Shown piece after piece: positions 25,764 through 33,825 of a DNA stretch of 64,000 nt (position 1 is the stretch's first letter; every line of letters begins with the position of its first letter). The notes under the pieces were generated by a model. It made no database searches. It saw only the letters and a program-made list of their open reading frames with translations, and was not told the DNA's origin. The stretch is from DASWYT01 sp965246875. Its GTDB lineage: Bacteria > Pseudomonadota > Alphaproteobacteria > Micavibrionales > SZUA-601. The stretch spans positions 186,001 to 250,000 of the forward strand of contig CBDFFU010000006.1 of the NCBI GenBank assembly GCA_965246875.1, in the 5' to 3' direction. Made by a program: the position numbers and the translations under genes.

Positions 25764-27593
25764 TTATAATGCGCTCAGCATTCGCTCAACGTCATGTGGG
25801 TCGATGTAAAAATCCCCAAAATCCACAGACATTTGCGGTAATAACCGTGTAATAGGCCCATCGAATTTGATATAATGCTGGCCCAAAGCATCGCACATGT
25901 CACGGTAAAAGGGCGGGGCGCGGTGTTTGGGGAACATTTCAATCGCGGTTGCCGTTTCCGGTGCGAACAGCATATTGGTAAAACCGGCGCCATGAGGCCC
26001 CATCACAATCTCGGCCCCGGCGTAAATCGCCATCTGATCGGTAAAACTCAGATTTTCATTCTGCAATGTGGTAAAACCATATTTCTGTGCGATGGCATAG
26101 ACAGCGTCTTCATTGATGCAACGGCGAAATGCGGTTTTGGCACGGGAAATAAAGATGCGTTTCGGTGTGCCGGGTTTTGGTGTGCGCCATTCGGCAAATG
26201 TCTCACGCACCCATTGCATGCCCCACGCATTGACCATCGGTTTCATCCAGTCGGGCAGGCCGGATGCGGCCATCGGGCGGCCTAATAAATGCGGTACGAT
26301 TAATTCGTCACATTTAATCGTGTGACCAATCGGCAACTTGACCAAACGCTCAGGCGCTATGCCGATTTTAGCCAGTGTCGCCAGTTGCCCGGCATTCAAT
26401 GTTTCCAGGACAATGATCGGCATGGTATGGAGTTCCGGCATGGTTTTCGCCAGTTCTTGCACCACACCCATGCGCGGCAGGAAATCGATCCACCAATGGT
26501 AATAGTTTTCTGCGCCGCCCAACAGGATATGCGGCCCGCGCAGGTAAATTTGCGGGAATACCGATTCCGATAAATAGACATCACCATCATCGCTGAAATT
26601 CGCGTGTTTCTTGCTACCGACAACCATCATGTTGGCAAAGATATGATCGTGGTTATAAACCGTCCATTCTTCGGTATGCGTATAGTAATTGGTGAAGCGA
26701 TAAAGGCGGCGCGACGTGTCGATGATATGCACGTCAATATTCGTTTCGGATGTCGTGATATCATCCAGGTTACGCGCTTTAACGATCATGTCGGATTTAT
26801 CAATAGGCTTTTTATCGTGCATCGCCATAAAATGTTTTAAATTCGATGCTTCGCCCTGATATAAAGCCGCTTCCGGCGCGTTTTTGATTTGCTCGCGCGT
26901 TTTTTTCCAGACGCGATACATCGCTTCTGAATCATGCGGAACTTTGCCCATACAGCCGGTCAAATTGATTGCCAGCGAGACATTTGCAGGGTCTATCTTT
27001 TGCGCTCTTTGGAAATAGTCCAGTGCCACCGCATAATCCTGGACAGCGTGATGGTAACGGCCAGCCAGTGCCAACAGCACAGCAGAACGTGGATCTTTTT
27101 TGAGGAGATCATCGATGTCGGTCTTGGCTTCGTCCCATAACCCCATATCCAGCAGCACATTGATCTGATGCATGCGGGTGCGCTTATGTTGCGGGTCGAT
27201 AGCCAACGCCTGTTGGTAGGATTGCAAGGCTTCCGCCAAAAATCCCTGCCGTTTTTGTAACATTGCGCGGTGATTATAGGTTTCGATCAAATTGGGATCA
27301 AGCCGTAACGCAATAGTGAGCGCCTGTTCAGATTGGGCGGCCTTGGCGTTGTGAAATAACACTAACCCTAAAATACTCCAGCCATTCGCGTCTTCGGGGG
27401 TCAGTTTGATCCACAACATGCCGGCACTTTCGGCCACATCGCCGGCTTGATGTTGATCCAGAATTTTCTTGCACAGCGCGACCGCTTCAACAGGTTTTTG
27501 CTGTTCAGCCAACTGGAAGGCCTGCTGCATCAATTGTGTCGGTGATTTCACAGACAGAACAGGCTTTGACGAACGGAGGGGAGGTTTAGCCAT
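25764..27593 (-). CDS. TPR-repeat glycosyltransferase family 61 protein
   Basis: A 609-residue two-part protein. About residues 25-250 are tetratricopeptide repeats, seen in NLIETYNHRAMLQKRQGFLAEALQSYQQALAIDPQHKR and the following copies. About residues 290-605 form a GT61 (DUF563) glycosyltransferase domain, with PHILLGGAENYYHWWIDFLPRM and GPHGAGFTNMLFAPETATAIEMFP as the most telling segments. Start: ATG 27593 or an in-frame GTG at 27620; neither has a clear ribosome site. GT61 enzymes transfer xylose, GlcNAc or related sugars; the acceptor here is unknown. It faces away from ydcF. Probably in glycan or protein glycosylation with the nearby sugar transferase. Confidence 0.85.
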   Translation of the reverse strand: MAKPPLRSSKPVLSVKSPTQLMQQAFQLAEQQKPVEAVALCKKILDQHQAGDVAESAGMLWIKLTPEDANGWSILGLVLFHNAKAAQSEQALTIALRLDPNLIETYNHRAMLQKRQGFLAEALQSYQQALAIDPQHKRTRMHQINVLLDMGLWDEAKTDIDDLLKKDPRSAVLLALAGRYHHAVQDYAVALDYFQRAQKIDPANVSLAINLTGCMGKVPHDSEAMYRVWKKTREQIKNAPEAALYQGEASNLKHFMAMHDKKPIDKSDMIVKARNLDDITTSETNIDVHIIDTSRRLYRFTNYYTHTEEWTVYNHDHIFANMMVVGSKKHANFSDDGDVYLSESVFPQIYLRGPHILLGGAENYYHWWIDFLPRMGVVQELAKTMPELHTMPIIVLETLNAGQLATLAKIGIAPERLVKLPIGHTIKCDELIVPHLLGRPMAASGLPDWMKPMVNAWGMQWVRETFAEWRTPKPGTPKRIFISRAKTAFRRCINEDAVYAIAQKYGFTTLQNENLSFTDQMAIYAGAEIVMGPHGAGFTNMLFAPETATAIEMFPKHRAPPFYRDMCDALGQHYIKFDGPITRLLPQMSVDFGDFYIDPHDVERMLSAL

Positions 27594-27683
27594 ACGGTAA
27601 CCGACAGGGTTTGATTTCACAAAAACACTGGTATGATCTTAAAAATAACCCTGTTAAAAAAACCGTAAGATGCGAACTTTTTT

Positions 27684-28283
27684 ATGCAATGGATTTTGCA
27701 CAATGTGAACCGCTGCTTGATGGTGGCACTTATCATTTATCTGATTGTCGGTATTGCGTTCTGGTGGCAGATGACGCATTACCCGCAATCTGTCGTCGTG
27801 TCTGCAGATGGCATCGTCATTCTAACAGGCGGCGCTGAGCGTGTTGACCAGGGAATCAAAGCGTTGCAAGCCGGCCGCGCAAAACGCGCGTTGATCAGTG
27901 GCGTCCATCCGGATGTCAAATTGCCGGAGCTGGTAGTATTGCATCATATTCCGACAACGCTAATCAAACAGATCGATCTGGGGTTTGGTGCAATCGATAC
28001 GGCAGGCAACGCGCAGGAAACGGTGAAATGGGTCGCCGACCATGGTATGCATAGCCTAATTGTTGTCACATCAAATTATCATATGCCCCGCGCCTTGTTG
28101 CACTTGCGCAGCGTGTTGCCGCGTGATGTAGCGGTGCAGCCATTAGCGGTGACGCCAGCGGTCTTAGATGATGCGCAGTGGTATGCCAATGCGCAGGCGT
28201 GGGGCGTCTTGTTTTTGGCGTATAACAAATATCTGTTGACCTGGCCCGAAATTATTTTGTGGCGTTATAAAACTGAGAGATAA
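27684..28283 (+). CDS. YdcF family (DUF218) membrane-anchored protein
   Basis: A 199-residue protein with one N-terminal membrane helix (LMVALIIYLIVGIAFWW) and a DUF218 domain outside. The family signs are IVILTGGAERVDQGIKAL, AKRALISGVHPDVKL, AQETVKWVADHGMHSLIVVTSNYHMPRALLHLR. Members bind nucleotide-like or polyprenyl-linked ligands and are implicated in envelope glycan biology (ElyC, SanA). It is 4 bp from plsC on the same strand, so they are likely one operon with tyrA. Substrate unknown. Confidence 0.85.
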   Translation: MQWILHNVNRCLMVALIIYLIVGIAFWWQMTHYPQSVVVSADGIVILTGGAERVDQGIKALQAGRAKRALISGVHPDVKLPELVVLHHIPTTLIKQIDLGFGAIDTAGNAQETVKWVADHGMHSLIVVTSNYHMPRALLHLRSVLPRDVAVQPLAVTPAVLDDAQWYANAQAWGVLFLAYNKYLLTWPEIILWRYKTER

Positions 28284-28287
28284 GATT

Positions 28288-29034
28288 GTGAAAAAATTCA
28301 TCGACGCCGTCCGCAGTATCGCATTTAACATCGCCTTTTTTGGCTCGACGACCGTCTTGATGGTGTTATTTATTCCGGCCCTGGTGATGCCGTTGCGCGC
28401 GCAACGCGCGGTGTCGCTGTTCTGGTTTGCCACCGTTTATTGGTGTGAGAAATACATCATGGGTTTGGATTACCGTGTGGTGGGCCGCGAAAATCTGCCG
28501 CCAGCACCTTTTATTATTGCCGCCAAACACCAATCGGCGTGGGAGACGATGAAAATCTATCGCATCTTCGGCGACACGACGGGGATCATCGCGAAAAAAG
28601 AATTGCTGGATATTCCGATCTGGGGCCATTACGGGCGGATCATGGGCCTGGTGCCGATCGATCGCTCCAAGGGCAAGGAGGCTATGAGCCTGATGATTGC
28701 CAGCGCGCGGGAGGCAGTCAATAACGGGCATAATGTTTTGGCTTTTCCCGAAGGGACACGTCGCCCGGTCGGCACGCCGCCCGCATACAAAGGCGGCCTG
28801 CTGAAAATTTACGAGGAGTTGCACATTCCCCTGGTGTGTGTCGCGCATAATGCCGGCTTGTTCTGGCCGAAAAATTTCTTCTGGAAAAAAAGCGGTGTTA
28901 TTACAGTCGAGATCCTGCCGCCGATCGATCCCGGCTGGCCAACACCGGAAGTTTTTAAACATATGGTGACAACGATTGAAGGGGCAACGAACCGCCTCTG
29001 CGGCTTGCCATCCAGCAACACGGCAGGCCATTAA
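28288..29034 (+). CDS. plsC: 1-acyl-sn-glycerol-3-phosphate acyltransferase
   Basis: A 248-residue membrane acyltransferase making phosphatidic acid. It has an N-terminal hydrophobic segment, the HQSAWET catalytic motif (H-x4-D-type block with Glu here), MGLVPIDRSKGKEAMSLM, FPEGTRRPVGT and a late IPLVCVAHNAG strand. It starts at GTG after GAGAGATAAG. The Glu in place of the usual Asp of the HX4D motif is typical of this alphaproteobacterial subgroup, in which the sequence is often HQSAWET. The stop codon abuts the ATG of tyrA, so the two are cotranslated. Confidence 0.92.
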   Translation: MKKFIDAVRSIAFNIAFFGSTTVLMVLFIPALVMPLRAQRAVSLFWFATVYWCEKYIMGLDYRVVGRENLPPAPFIIAAKHQSAWETMKIYRIFGDTTGIIAKKELLDIPIWGHYGRIMGLVPIDRSKGKEAMSLMIASAREAVNNGHNVLAFPEGTRRPVGTPPAYKGGLLKIYEELHIPLVCVAHNAGLFWPKNFFWKKSGVITVEILPPIDPGWPTPEVFKHMVTTIEGATNRLCGLPSSNTAGH

Positions 29035-29955
29035 ATGACGCCGCCGGTTTTCCGCCATGTTGGCCTCATTGGGTGCGGCTTGATTGGATCGTCCGTTGCG
29101 CGCGCCATCAAGCGTTTTGCTCTGGCTAATCAGGTGACCGTGTTTGAAAAGCCGGATGTCGCGCAACAAATATTGGAATTGAGGTTGGCGGATCAGGCCG
29201 GCAGTGATCCGGCAATGTTAGCGGATTGCGACCTGATTATTTTTTGTACGCCGTTGGGCGCGTATAAAGCCTTGGCCCAACAGATTGCGCCGCATGTCAA
29301 ACCGGGTGCAACCGTCACTGATGTCGGTTCAGTCAAAGGGGCTGCGATTGACGCGTTGCAACCGCATCTGCCGGATCATGTGAATTTTATCCCCGGACAT
29401 CCGATTGCCGGCACGGAAAATTCCGGGCCAGCAGCTGGTTTTGCGGAATTGTTTATGGGACGCTGGTTTATCCTGACGCCGCTGGAGAGCAAAGCAGGTG
29501 ATGCCGATTACCAAACGGCTGTCGATCAATTGACGCAATTCTGGCAGCAGACACAGGCCAACGTGACCATCATGACACCGGCACATCATGACCGCGTGCT
29601 GGCGATGACGTCGCATTTGCCGCATTTGATTGCCTACAGCATCGTGGACACGGCAACGAACTTAGAAAGCGACTTGCAGGCGCAGGTGATCCAATATTCG
29701 GCCGGCGGGTTCCGGGATTTTACGCGGATTGCAGCCTCAGACCCGACCATGTGGCGCGACGTGTTTCTAACGAACCGCGACGCGGTGCTGGATATGCTGC
29801 AACGTTTTACCGAAGATTTGACCGAGCTGCAAAAAGCCATCCGCCGCGGTGATGGCGAGAAGTTATTCGACGTTTTCACCCGCACCAGAACCATCCGCCG
29901 CAGCATTATCGACCAGAAACAACATCTGGCGGAGGAGAGCAAGAAGGTGGGTTAG
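29035..29955 (+). CDS. tyrA: Prephenate / arogenate dehydrogenase family protein
   Basis: A 306-residue NAD(P)-dependent enzyme of tyrosine synthesis. The Rossmann motif GLIGCGLIGSSVARAIKRF is at the N-terminus, followed by IFCTPLGAYKALAQQI and VTDVGSVKG. The substrate region HPIAGTENSGPAAGFAELF is diagnostic, and the C-terminal dimer domain has HDRVLAMTSHLPHLIAYS. There is no chorismate mutase fusion. Prephenate or arogenate preference cannot be told from sequence; the broad-specificity form is common in alphaproteobacteria. The gene abuts plsC and overlaps the opposite-strand outer-membrane-like gene by 4 bp at its end. Confidence 0.92.
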   Translation: MTPPVFRHVGLIGCGLIGSSVARAIKRFALANQVTVFEKPDVAQQILELRLADQAGSDPAMLADCDLIIFCTPLGAYKALAQQIAPHVKPGATVTDVGSVKGAAIDALQPHLPDHVNFIPGHPIAGTENSGPAAGFAELFMGRWFILTPLESKAGDADYQTAVDQLTQFWQQTQANVTIMTPAHHDRVLAMTSHLPHLIAYSIVDTATNLESDLQAQVIQYSAGGFRDFTRIAASDPTMWRDVFLTNRDAVLDMLQRFTEDLTELQKAIRRGDGEKLFDVFTRTRTIRRSIIDQKQHLAEESKKVG

Positions 29956-30746
29956 AATTTAACTCCGGCGTAAAAGCCCAAATTGGTATAAACCGCAGTT
30001 GCAGGTGGCTGAGTAGCATCTACCTTATTTAGACCAAACCCAATGCCGCCTTTGACACCAACTTGCAAGTCAACCCCACTATTATTCACGTATTTGTCGA
30101 TATTAAAATTACAGCCGAATTGACCCCGTACACCGAGACGTGCGCCATCTTGGTTGATGCCATACACTGGAGCTATTAACGTTGGAGCGACGAGCGTCAT
30201 GAACTTTCCCCGCTGACCGGTTATGAATGGAAGCTCCACACCGAGATAAGCACCAGTCAGAAACCGGGAGATTGACGTTCCGGCAGCAAAGCCACCTCCG
30301 GCCCCGCTTGGTCTTCGGCCATAGCTGTAATTATAAGATTGGCTGAAAAATTGAAATTCGAAACCACCCAGAATACCAAAATGAAGTCCAGGTTCAAAAC
30401 CGCCAAACACCACTTCGCTTTCAAGACGTTCGGTCACACGCGTTTCAGTGGGTGCGTTGGCAGCTGAAAAATTCTGGATGTTAAGACCAATGCTTCCCAT
30501 GACCAGATTTTCAGGCGACGGGTCAACGTGCGGGGAGTTTGACGTTTTTATATAGGGCAACGTTGACATTGAAGGCTGCCGATAAGGCTGAGAAACAGAT
30601 TTTCTTTCTCTGTATTGTTGCAAAAACCGCGCATCCGGCTGTGCATCGGCGTCGGTGCCGATGCCACCGGCAAAAGCCGCCGTTAAGCCTATGGCAGTTA
30701 AAGCGGTATTGAAAGACGTTTGCATCTGTTTAAACGGGCTTTGCAT
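29952..30746 (-). CDS. Outer-membrane beta-barrel-like secreted protein
   Basis: A 264-residue protein; ATG follows AAGGA at six bases. An N-terminal signal-like stretch (TALTAIGLTAAFAGGIGTDADA) is followed by a Ser/Pro-rich region and then alternating aromatic and glycine strands such as GGFEPGLHFGILGGFEF, FLTGAYLGVELPFITG and TNLGFYAGVKF. Ending in Phe after an alternating strand is the classic BamA recognition pattern, so an outer-membrane barrel is likely. No named family recognised. Lower GC than tyrA suggests recent arrival. Confidence 0.6.
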   Translation of the reverse strand: MQSPFKQMQTSFNTALTAIGLTAAFAGGIGTDADAQPDARFLQQYRERKSVSQPYRQPSMSTLPYIKTSNSPHVDPSPENLVMGSIGLNIQNFSAANAPTETRVTERLESEVVFGGFEPGLHFGILGGFEFQFFSQSYNYSYGRRPSGAGGGFAAGTSISRFLTGAYLGVELPFITGQRGKFMTLVAPTLIAPVYGINQDGARLGVRGQFGCNFNIDKYVNNSGVDLQVGVKGGIGFGLNKVDATQPPATAVYTNLGFYAGVKF

Positions 30747-30799
30747 AGCGAATCCTTATGTCAGACAGTCAGATTAAAGCAAATTAACTCAAAAGTCAA

Positions 30800-31354
30800 T
30801 CAAATTTTAACTATATAGGGGGGTGTACAGAGCAGATCTGCTTCCTTAAAAGACGATATAACAATGACCTTTGCACGATATTGGAAAATCAACATGTTGA
30901 AATCATGTAATTTCTGCTGCCGTTCCTTATTTAAAAGGGCTGGCTGCATAATCCACCAAATCATATTCCAATTGAATTTCTCTTCTAATTCCAAAGGCTG
31001 CCCGATACGTGGTGAACCGGACCGAGTCTTGTAATAACGCTTTAAAAATCGATATAAAGAGACAAACCGGTTTGTTTTAATAACAATGATAACTGTCGCT
31101 TTATCGAAGCGCCGGGGAATTAATCGCTTATAATTTCCTTCAATGACCCAGCTTTCATCATTCACAGCCGCATCATGTAAAGCAGCAAATTCATCCCAGG
31201 GACGCGGCACCCAATTACCGGTTGGCTGGTGATAGAGTTGATCCAGGTGAGTCACTGGCAGATTGTAAAGACGCCCAAGACGTTCGGCCAATGTCGACTT
31301 CCCCGCACAGCTGGGTCCGACAATGCAGATACGAGGTCCGAGAGGTAAAGTCAT
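30800..31354 (-). CDS. P-loop kinase-like protein (topology modulation / FlaR type)
   Basis: A 184-residue protein with a P-loop at its start, ICIVGPSCAGKSTLAERLGRL, then NLPVTHLDQLYHQPTGNWVPRPWDEF and WVIEGNYKRLIPRRFDKATVIIVI, the arrangement seen in the adenylate-kinase-related FlaR / DNA topology modulation family. A basic helix YRFLKRYYKTRSGSPR follows. It probably binds ATP; the substrate is unknown and the topology label is historical. The gene stands alone between the barrel-like gene and a divergent oxidase-family gene, and the intergenic DNA is AT-rich. Confidence 0.75.
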   Translation of the reverse strand: MTLPLGPRICIVGPSCAGKSTLAERLGRLYNLPVTHLDQLYHQPTGNWVPRPWDEFAALHDAAVNDESWVIEGNYKRLIPRRFDKATVIIVIKTNRFVSLYRFLKRYYKTRSGSPRIGQPLELEEKFNWNMIWWIMQPALLNKERQQKLHDFNMLIFQYRAKVIVISSFKEADLLCTPPYIVKI

Positions 31355-31491
31355 TTTTCATCTAACAGCATGATAATTCTTAGAATTTATATAATCCTTA
31401 TAAAATTAGCAACATAAGATGCTTTCCATGTATTCCATGATCTGCAATCGTGTTTTGTATGTCCAACCAAGAAAAGTCATAAGGTCACTTC

Positions 31492-31947
31492 ATGTTTTTC
31501 AATAAATCCGTTTCCGAAAAAACCTTGTCGAATATTGCAAAAGAAATGCGCAAAATTGATATTTGTATGTTTGCCACACATACGCCTGACGGGACTATTG
31601 CGCTACGCCCGATGAGCAATAATAAAGATGTCGATTATAATGGCGATTCTTATTTTTTCACCTTGGATGAACAACATCTTGTTGGACACATTGCTAAAAA
31701 TCCAGCCGTAACCCTTAGCTATCAAACCGACAAGATGCTGTATCTGACGATAACCGGTCAGGCTGAATTGATCCGTGATAAAGATGAGATGAAAAAACAC
31801 TGGGTGCCGGACCTGGAACGCTGGTTTGCAAACGGTATTGATACACCCGGTATCGTTCTCGTTGCTGTGCGCGGCGAACATCTGAAATACTGGGACAAGA
31901 TGGATGAGGGTGAGATTACGCTGTCAGCCTCTGCCAAAGCGGCTTGA
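31492..31947 (+). CDS. Pyridoxamine 5'-phosphate oxidase-family (general stress) protein
   Basis: A 151-residue split-barrel flavoprotein-like protein. It has IDICMFATHTPDGTIALRPM, a typical first strand pair, then SYFFTLDEQHLVGHIAKNPAVTLSYQ and MLYLTITGQAELIRDKDEMKKHW, all matching the general-stress branch (YdaG/Pnp-ox 2). Ends with VRGEHLKYWD. Such proteins bind FMN or FAD; activity is uncertain. AAGG lies eight bases before the ATG. The 3' end overlaps the convergent idi gene by 24 bp. Confidence 0.82.
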   Translation: MFFNKSVSEKTLSNIAKEMRKIDICMFATHTPDGTIALRPMSNNKDVDYNGDSYFFTLDEQHLVGHIAKNPAVTLSYQTDKMLYLTITGQAELIRDKDEMKKHWVPDLERWFANGIDTPGIVLVAVRGEHLKYWDKMDEGEITLSASAKAA

Positions 31948-32508
31948 AACTAATGGCGATGTCTCCAAAGATCGAAACATCGCCATCATATCATAATCCC
32001 GCAGATACACTCTAAACCAATAGCTGAATGCATTGGGGCTGGCATCGACCTCGACCGCTAAGTCAGTTGATGATATCCAGCGCCAGTTCATCACTTCAGA
32101 TGGTGCTGGTCTGAAGTCGGTTTGATCGGTACGTCCGGCATAGAGATGCAGCATCTCGTTTTCGATCAGGCCGGTATCCAGTGGCGGTGTCTGGTAATGC
32201 AAAACCGTGATCTTTTGCAATGGACAATCGAAGTTCATTTCTTCAATTAAGCGGCGATGAACAGCTTCATTCATGTCCTCGCCATCGCGTGGGTGAGAAC
32301 AACAGGAATTTGTCCAAAGCTCGCGCGAATGATATTTATGCGCCGCACGTTGCTGCAATAAAATGTCGCCTTGGGCATTAAACACGATAATCGAAAAGGC
32401 TCGGTGCAGATCGCCCGTAACGTGAGCTTCGAGTTTATTCATCAGGCCGATTTTCCGGTCGTTCTCATCAACCAAGATCACATCTTCCAGCGTGTCATTC
32501 ATCGTCAT
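31924..32508 (-). CDS. idi: Isopentenyl-diphosphate delta-isomerase, type I
   Basis: A 194-residue Nudix-fold enzyme that interconverts IPP and DMAPP for isoprenoid synthesis. The active-site Cys is in ELWTNSCCSHPRDGED and the metal- and Glu-containing Nudix helix is RRLIEEMNFDCP. The N-terminal LVDENDRKIGLMNKLEAH and HRAFSIIVFNAQGDILLQQR are characteristic. Start at ATG 32508 or ATG 32502. Type I in an alphaproteobacterium is not universal, since many have type II or none. Convergent overlap with the preceding stress-protein gene. Confidence 0.93.
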   Translation of the reverse strand: MTMNDTLEDVILVDENDRKIGLMNKLEAHVTGDLHRAFSIIVFNAQGDILLQQRAAHKYHSRELWTNSCCSHPRDGEDMNEAVHRRLIEEMNFDCPLQKITVLHYQTPPLDTGLIENEMLHLYAGRTDQTDFRPAPSEVMNWRWISSTDLAVEVDASPNAFSYWFRVYLRDYDMMAMFRSLETSPLVSSRFGRG

Positions 32509-32613
32509 GAATTTTAAATTTCTGTTGGTCAGGTAAAGGCATAAAACAGCTGAATTGTCCAGTGTCGTGCATAAATGTCAATTGCCTATCGTCACTCCAG
32601 ACTTGCCTGACGC

Positions 32614-32641
32614 TTGATCAAGACGCGTTATCCGGCATAAT
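32614..32641 (+). promoter_or_regulatory. Candidate promoter of the resB-ccsA-tlpA operon
   Basis: TTGATC at 32614-32619 and CATAAT at 32636-32641 with a 16-base spacer, 48 bases before the ResB start codon. It is a fair sigma-70 match in the expected place. Confidence 0.35.
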
Positions 32642-32688
32642 GCAGGACTTCACTCATATTTTACTGCTTATGCTTGACGAACACATCC

Positions 32689-33825
32689 ATGGCCCGACTA
32701 TCCGTTTTTGCTAAATTTGATCCGGCATTGCGCTTTCTGGCCAACAGTCGTGTGTTTGCCTGCCTGCTGCTTTGGCTGATGGCAATTCTCGTAGCAGGTA
32801 CGGTTGCCGAGAAAACAACAGGTTTGTACGCTGCCGAAAAGCGCTACTTCGTGTCCTACATCATCTGGCTGTGGGATATTGTGCCGGTTCCAGGACTGCT
32901 CCTGGTCACTGTTATTATTTTCTTCGGGCTTATTGCACGGTTAGCATTGGAATATTGGCAGTGGAAAAATCTGGGCACGATTGTCATTCATATCGGGGCA
33001 GCCTTGTTGTTGGCGGGCGGTTTTGTTACCGCGCACGTATCACAGGAAGGTGCCATGGTCATTCCACAAGGGGAGACGCGTGCCTATATCGAAGACCTGC
33101 GCCATGTCGAATTTGCAATTTCGGAATTAAAGCATGACCGCGTCGTCCATGAAACGGTGACACCGGAAGAGCAATTGATGCAGTCTGTTACTCAACACGC
33201 TGATGTGCCTTTTCACATCACGGTTGTAAATTTTTGCCGCAATTGCGCGTTGCAGCGTCTGCCGCAGACGGTGACTGAGGGAAACCCGCATGGGGTAGCG
33301 CTCAACTTTGTCCTGCAGCCTATTGCCAACGATCCGAACGACGATCTTAACCGGGCCGGTCTGACCTTTCGCATCACTGGCACAGCAAATAATGATGGGC
33401 TTTACGCCATTTTTCAGGATATGCCGATCCGCCAGATCATTGCGGTGAACGACAAGCATTATTGGCTGGATGTGCGCAAAGCACGCCGCGCCTTGCCATT
33501 TGCCATCCAGCTGGACCGTTTTACCAAAGATGTTTACCCCGGCACCGATAAGCCACGCGGTTTCCAATCCAATATTACCCTCAAGGATCAGGGTGTCGTG
33601 TGGCCAAATGTCATTCGCATGAACGAACCGTTGCGCTACAAAGGGTATACATTCTATCAATCGTCATTTTTACAAGGTGAGGGTGCAGCTACAGCCACTG
33701 TATTATCCGTTGTAAAAAATGCCGGGCGACTTTTCCCATACTTGTCCGGTGCGATGATTGCGTGTGGATTCGTTATTCATTTGTGGCAGCGTTTGGTCAA
33801 ACGCAAAGTGACGCAACCGGCATGA
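32689..33825 (+). CDS. resB: Cytochrome c biogenesis protein ResB (System II)
   Basis: A 378-residue membrane protein, one half of the System II haem handling complex. Hydrophobic helices are at about residues 17-38 (VFACLLLWLMAILVAGTVA), 52-80 (LLLVTVIIFFGLIA), 88-110 (IGAALLLAGGFVTAHV), and near the C-terminus (SGAMIACGFVIHLW); the large periplasmic loop between them is typical. An in-frame TTG at 32674 is a less likely start than ATG 32689. It overlaps ccsA by 4 bp (ATGA), and the operon continues with a thioredoxin-like gene. System II is uncommon in alphaproteobacteria, where System I (Ccm) prevails. Confidence 0.85.
   Translation: MARLSVFAKFDPALRFLANSRVFACLLLWLMAILVAGTVAEKTTGLYAAEKRYFVSYIIWLWDIVPVPGLLLVTVIIFFGLIARLALEYWQWKNLGTIVIHIGAALLLAGGFVTAHVSQEGAMVIPQGETRAYIEDLRHVEFAISELKHDRVVHETVTPEEQLMQSVTQHADVPFHITVVNFCRNCALQRLPQTVTEGNPHGVALNFVLQPIANDPNDDLNRAGLTFRITGTANNDGLYAIFQDMPIRQIIAVNDKHYWLDVRKARRALPFAIQLDRFTKDVYPGTDKPRGFQSNITLKDQGVVWPNVIRMNEPLRYKGYTFYQSSFLQGEGAATATVLSVVKNAGRLFPYLSGAMIACGFVIHLWQRLVKRKVTQPA

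Noticed and set aside
28366..29169. A 267-codon minus-strand frame over plsC and tyrA
   Set aside because: It is antisense to two well-supported genes and has no recognisable motif.
33127..33660. A 177-codon minus-strand frame inside resB
   Set aside because: Antisense shadow of a solid membrane-protein gene.
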